A stretch of 17,070 nt of DNA from Chloroflexota bacterium (GTDB lineage Bacteria > Chloroflexota > Anaerolineae > Anaerolineales > Villigracilaceae). Position 1 is the stretch's first letter; each line of letters begins with the position of its first letter. The notes beneath the pieces are model-generated. The model was not told where the DNA came from. It did no database searches and saw only the letters and a program-made list of their open reading frames with translations. Made by a program: the position numbers and the translations under genes. Shown piece after piece: positions 14,129 through 17,070 of this stretch. The DNA lies in contig JAKANW010000011.1 in assembly GCA_021823555.1 (NCBI GenBank), positions 1 to 17,070 of the forward strand. Direction: 5' to 3'.

Positions 14129-14947
14129 ATGGGCACCCTGTATCTTGTCGCCACGCCGATTGGCAACCTCGAAGACCTATCCCCACGCGCCATACGCATC
14201 CTGCGCGAAGTTCGCCTGATCGCTGCCGAAGACACGCGCCAAACCCAGAAATTGCTAACCCACTTCGACATTCATACCAAAACGACCAGTTACTTTGAAC
14301 ATAACAAACTAACCAAACTGGACGAAATCCTGGCTAAACTGGTCGAAGGAGATGTGGCCCTCGTCTCGGATGCAGGCATGCCCGCCATCAACGATCCCGG
14401 CTACGAACTGGTCAAGGCCGCCCTCGCTTCCGGCTTCGATGTTCGGCCTGTTCCCGGGCCCTCGGCTCCCATCGCCGCCCTGGCGGTATCCGGCCTGCCC
14501 ACGGACAGTTTCCTCTACCTCGGCTATTTGCCGCGCAAATCCTCCGAACGCCGCGCTTTTGTAGGACAAGTCAGCAGCTTGCCCTACACACTCATCTTCT
14601 TTGAAACGCCGCACCGACTGCTCGACTCGTTGGACGACCTGCTGGCCATGCTCGGCGACCGTCCCATGGCTGTGGCGCGTGAACTGACCAAACTGCACGA
14701 GGAGATTTTCCGCGGCGCGGTCTCATCGGTCCGTGCGCATTTTACAGCCCAGGAACCGCGCGGCGAGTTCGTGCTGGTGGTGGAGGGGAAGAAGACCGTG
14801 GACGGTGAACGGTGGACGGATAAGCAGTTGATGACAGCAATTCACAAGGGATTGGAGGAGGGCGAGCCGCCAAGTCAATTGGCAGGTAGACTGGCTGAAG
14901 AGTCGGGATGGAAGCGGCGGGAGGTCTACAAGCTCATTGCAGCTTGA
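14129..14947 (+). CDS. rsmI: 16S rRNA (cytidine-1402 2'-O)-methyltransferase RsmI
   Basis: This 272-residue SAM-dependent methyltransferase of the tetrapyrrole-methylase fold 2'-O-methylates C1402 in the ribosomal decoding centre. The signature blocks appear in order: LYLVATPIGNLEDLSPRA (N terminus), AAEDTRQTQKLL, VSDAGMPAINDPGYELV, PGPSAPIAALAVSGLPTD, IFFETPHRLLDSLDDL and ARELTKLHEEIFRG. A short C-terminal helical region (about 222-272) follows. The start is the ATG at 14129-14131, which gives the usual MGTLYLVATPIGN beginning; the frame is open further upstream only because it overlaps pstB3. The ribosome site is weak, so translation may depend on pstB3. Cotranscription with a transporter ATPase has no obvious functional logic. 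Confidence 0.95.
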   Translation: MGTLYLVATPIGNLEDLSPRAIRILREVRLIAAEDTRQTQKLLTHFDIHTKTTSYFEHNKLTKLDEILAKLVEGDVALVSDAGMPAINDPGYELVKAALASGFDVRPVPGPSAPIAALAVSGLPTDSFLYLGYLPRKSSERRAFVGQVSSLPYTLIFFETPHRLLDSLDDLLAMLGDRPMAVARELTKLHEEIFRGAVSSVRAHFTAQEPRGEFVLVVEGKKTVDGERWTDKQLMTAIHKGLEEGEPPSQLAGRLAEESGWKRREVYKLIAA

Positions 14948-14961
14948 AGACGGATGGACGT

Positions 14962-15489
14962 ATGGCAAAGATCAACCTGACAGAAATAATGTATGCGTGG
15001 GGCGAAAGTCTTATCATGCAGATTGTCCCAAAGGATAATGTTGGTCCGATCTTCAAGTGGCTCTTCAAGATCCCCATTCTGCAATACAAACTTGGCCTTG
15101 GCTGGATGATTGGTCACTACATTCTCCTCCTGACCACCATTGGACGCAAAAGCGGCAAGGCGCGTCACACGCCGCTCGAATATTTGTACGATCGTGAGAA
15201 TGACAGATACCGTATTGCGGCAGGTTGGGGCGGTAACACGGACTGGTACAAAAATGTAAGCGCAAACCCGAACGTCACGGCGCAGGTGGGGCGCAGGAAG
15301 TTTATTGCAATTGCCGAGCCAGCTTCCGATGAAGAAGTGGCCAAATACATGATGGACCTTTCACAGCGTCACCCACGTATGGATACGGTCTGGAACCGCT
15401 GGTCTGATCGCCCCGTGGACGGCACATTCGAAAGTTATGTATATGCCGCACGATTCTTCCCGTCCGTGTGGTTGAAGCCAGCGGTATAG
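14962..15489 (+). CDS. F420-type (deazaflavin) nitroreductase family protein, DUF385
   Basis: This 175-residue protein belongs to the deazaflavin-dependent nitroreductase family (Ddn-like split barrel), whose members use reduced F420 to reduce quinones, nitro compounds or other substrates. The family block LLTTIGRKSGKARHTPLEYL (about 56-75) is followed by AAGWGGNTDWYKNVSANPNVTAQVGRR (about 86-112), the typical cofactor-phosphate and barrel segment. The substrate cannot be deduced. The start at 14962 (MAKINLTE) is 14 bases after rsmI, and upstream in-frame ATG at 14908 would overlap rsmI. The ribosome site is poor. It is probably the last gene of the pstB3-rsmI transcript. The presence of such a protein suggests an F420-making host. 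Confidence 0.85.
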   Translation: MAKINLTEIMYAWGESLIMQIVPKDNVGPIFKWLFKIPILQYKLGLGWMIGHYILLLTTIGRKSGKARHTPLEYLYDRENDRYRIAAGWGGNTDWYKNVSANPNVTAQVGRRKFIAIAEPASDEEVAKYMMDLSQRHPRMDTVWNRWSDRPVDGTFESYVYAARFFPSVWLKPAV

Positions 15490-15533
15490 CAGATAGAGAA
15501 TGCCATGCGAATATTGAGCGGTGAAAATTCATT

Positions 15534-15568
15534 GTTCTGCGTGTTCAGAAGACAATTTCGAACAGAAC
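15534..15568. repeat. Imperfect inverted repeat upstream of the methyltransferase
   Basis: GTTCTG (15534-15539) and CAGAAC (15563-15568) are complementary, with an inner TTC/GAA pair (15544-15546 / 15560-15562). It lies in the 128-base gap between the nitroreductase and the methyltransferase. It could be an operator or a weak end-of-transcript hairpin; neither is certain. Confidence 0.35.
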
Positions 15569-15576
15569 ATATGTCT

Positions 15577-15582
15577 TATGAT
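15577..15582 (+). promoter_or_regulatory. Possible -10 box for the methyltransferase
   Basis: TATGAT lies 35 bases before the methyltransferase start in AT-rich sequence, just after the inverted repeat at 15534-15568. No good -35 is seen. AAGGA shortly before the ATG serves as ribosome site. Confidence 0.3.
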
Positions 15583-15617
15583 AAAATCCTTGCATAAAGT
15601 ACCCCTACAAGGATTAA

Positions 15618-17009
15618 ATGTCCCAACAGCTCTCGCTTGGAATTAATGTCGAATTTACGACAACTGGAGAATCGTATCGCGATAAATTGATCCAGTTGCT
15701 TTCTGAAGATTTGGATTTTCATGGGGAAAACAGTAATTTCAAATCTCATAACTTTCACTCCTTCCCGGCAAAATTTCCTCCACAACTGCCTCGGAAATTC
15801 ATTAATGGCTTGACCGAGAATAATGACGTTGTTTTAGATCCGATGGGTGGTTCAGGAACAACCATCCTTGAAGCTCTTCTGGCGCATCGCAACGGTATTG
15901 GTTTTGATATTGATCCATTGGCAATAAAGATTGCCAATACCAAATTAACTCCTCAATCTGTGGAGAAAATAGAGGATAGTATCCAACAAATTCTCAGTAA
16001 GGCACGTTGGTTGGTTCAGAATGAGCGAACGACTTTGTCGAGAGAGTTAAACGATAAATGGGATGCAAAGTCTCACGAATTTATAGATTATTGGTTTGCG
16101 TTTGAAAGTCAACTTGAATTGCTGGCCCTTGTAAAAGTCATCCAAGAAGTTGCCGAGGCGGATTTACGCGCCTTTTTCGAGTTGGCTTTTTCTGCGATCA
16201 TCATTACGAAATCTGGCGGTGTATCTCTGGCATTAGACCTTGCACACACCAGGCCCCATCGTGCGAAAGTGGTAATAAATTCCGATGGAAAAACGATCAT
16301 TGATGAACCGGTAAGCCAGAATCGCAGGGTAATTCTTACCAAAAATTTGCGCTCGCCGTTGGGTGAGTTTGAAAAGCGTTGTCGAAACAATCTAGATGGC
16401 ATACTGCTTTCATCACCAAAAGGCGCTTTTTCAAAGGCGATTTTTGGCGATGCTCAGTTGCTTCCGCTCGCTCATCACACTGTTGATTTGATTGTGACAT
16501 CCCCTCCTTATGCCTCCAATGCAATAGATTACATGCGCGCTCATAAGTTTTCCTTGATCTGGCTCGGCTATCAGATCGACGATTTGGGAAACCGCCGCAA
16601 AGAATACATTGGGGCAGATGCTATCGAAGGAGAAAAATTTGAGAGTCTGCCATCCTTCACAAGCGGAGTGATAGACTCATTGGCTCAAGTGGACGAGAAG
16701 AAAAGCCTTGTGGTCCGCCGTTATTATTCAGAAATGAAACGTGTACTCCAGGAAATGTATCGCGTTTTGAAACCTGGAAAAGCGGCAATCCTTGTTGTGG
16801 GTAGTTCCATAATTCGCGGGATCGATACTCAAACTCAAAACTGTTTGGCGGATATTGGTCAATCCCTTGAGTTCGAAGTCCCCAAGATCGGTGTCAGGAA
16901 CCTTGATCGCAATCGCCGCATGTTGCCGGCCGGAGCGAAAATCAACAAGGATTCACAAATCCAACAGCGCATGCACCAGGAATTTGTGATTGGATTTTAT
17001 AAACCCTAG
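15618..17009 (+). CDS. DNA methyltransferase (N4-cytosine or N6-adenine type)
   Basis: This 463-residue SAM-dependent amino-methyltransferase acts on DNA. The motif order is a HNFHSFPAKFPPQ block (about 44-56, motif X-like), the SAM loop VVLDPMGGSGTTILEAL (about 71-87, motif I) with GFDIDPLAIKIAN after it, then about 190 residues that may hold target recognition. The catalytic motif IV TSPPY follows at 294-298, then YRVLKPGKAAILVVG (about 381-395). TSPPY is more usual for N4-cytosine enzymes, but the target base and sequence are not deducible. AAGGA precedes the ATG. The gene is visibly AT-richer and uses different codons from the phosphate genes, which suggests horizontal acquisition. The next gene starts 23 bases downstream and may be a restriction partner. 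Confidence 0.88.
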   Translation: MSQQLSLGINVEFTTTGESYRDKLIQLLSEDLDFHGENSNFKSHNFHSFPAKFPPQLPRKFINGLTENNDVVLDPMGGSGTTILEALLAHRNGIGFDIDPLAIKIANTKLTPQSVEKIEDSIQQILSKARWLVQNERTTLSRELNDKWDAKSHEFIDYWFAFESQLELLALVKVIQEVAEADLRAFFELAFSAIIITKSGGVSLALDLAHTRPHRAKVVINSDGKTIIDEPVSQNRRVILTKNLRSPLGEFEKRCRNNLDGILLSSPKGAFSKAIFGDAQLLPLAHHTVDLIVTSPPYASNAIDYMRAHKFSLIWLGYQIDDLGNRRKEYIGADAIEGEKFESLPSFTSGVIDSLAQVDEKKSLVVRRYYSEMKRVLQEMYRVLKPGKAAILVVGSSIIRGIDTQTQNCLADIGQSLEFEVPKIGVRNLDRNRRMLPAGAKINKDSQIQQRMHQEFVIGFYKP

Positions 17010-17032
17010 CCTGTTGATATTTGGGAGGAACG

Positions 17033-17070
17033 ATGAATATTGCTGCTTTGCGGAACCAATACCATCAACA
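17033..17070 (+). CDS. Start of an unidentified gene, cut by the window edge
   Basis: An ATG preceded by GGGAGGAACG, one of the better ribosome sites in the window, opens a frame reading MNIAALRNQYHQ before the sequence ends. The product cannot be identified from 12 residues. Its position 23 bases after a DNA methyltransferase makes a restriction enzyme or a related partner possible, but that is only a guess from context. Confidence 0.6.
   Translation, partial: MNIAALRNQYHQ

Noticed and set aside
15534..15568. A LexA-type SOS box before the methyltransferase
   Set aside because: GAAC and GTTC halves are present but in the wrong order and spacing for GAACN4GTTC; kept only as an inverted repeat.
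1..17070. CRISPR arrays, tRNA or rRNA genes, transposases
   Set aside because: No regularly spaced repeats, no cloverleaf-like or conserved rRNA segments and no transposase motifs were seen.

Overview
The window looks like a chromosomal piece from a free-living bacterium of the phylum Chloroflexota (probably the Anaerolineae branch). This is inferred from gene content, not from a marker gene: lipoprotein-type PstS proteins, a pI258-type arsenate reductase, a deazaflavin (F420)-type nitroreductase, and a dispersed C-rich/G-rich stem-loop repeat common in such genomes. Base composition is uneven. The nadB end is very GC-rich, the phosphate region moderately GC-rich, and the right end (from about 15.5 kb) is clearly AT-richer.

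Layout. (1) 2-1357, + strand: the 3' part of L-aspartate oxidase (nadB), cut by the window edge and carrying an in-frame copy of the repeat. (2) 1354-6601, - strand: operon pstS1-pstC1-pstA1-pstB1-phoU-arsC, a complete phosphate ABC importer with its PhoU regulator and an arsenate reductase. (3) 6788-7724, - strand: a previously unmarked 45-codon membrane ORF overlapping surE (5'/3'-nucleotidase). (4) 7803-9784, - strand: phoB-phoR two-component system. (5) 9868-13321, - strand: a second, diverged importer pstS2-pstC2-pstA2-pstB2. (6) 13359-15489, + strand: a third PstB-like ATPase, rsmI (16S rRNA methyltransferase) and an F420-type nitroreductase. (7) 15618-17009, + strand: an AT-rich DNA methyltransferase followed by the first codons of another gene that leaves the window.

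How it works together. PhoR/PhoB would sense phosphate limitation through the Pst complex and PhoU. Three promoters (pstS1, the small ORF plus surE, and phoB) each carry TTAA-centred hexamers repeated at exactly 11-bp intervals, placed 11-12 bp upstream of a -10 box. That is the geometry of a PhoB-activated promoter, and it supports one local regulon. The second transporter has no such ladder. Its pstS2 gene diverges from pstB3 through a 37-bp, nearly mirror-symmetric region in which each promoter's -35 overlaps the other's -10, and both messages should be leaderless. Both pst operons have a GC-rich stem-loop between pstS and pstC.

The most unusual observations are the divergent 37-bp promoter, the Pho ladders including one in front of surE, the hidden small membrane ORF, and non-canonical ATPase motifs in the two extra PstB copies (Q-loop Gln to Ala in PstB2; signature LSLGQ in PstB3).
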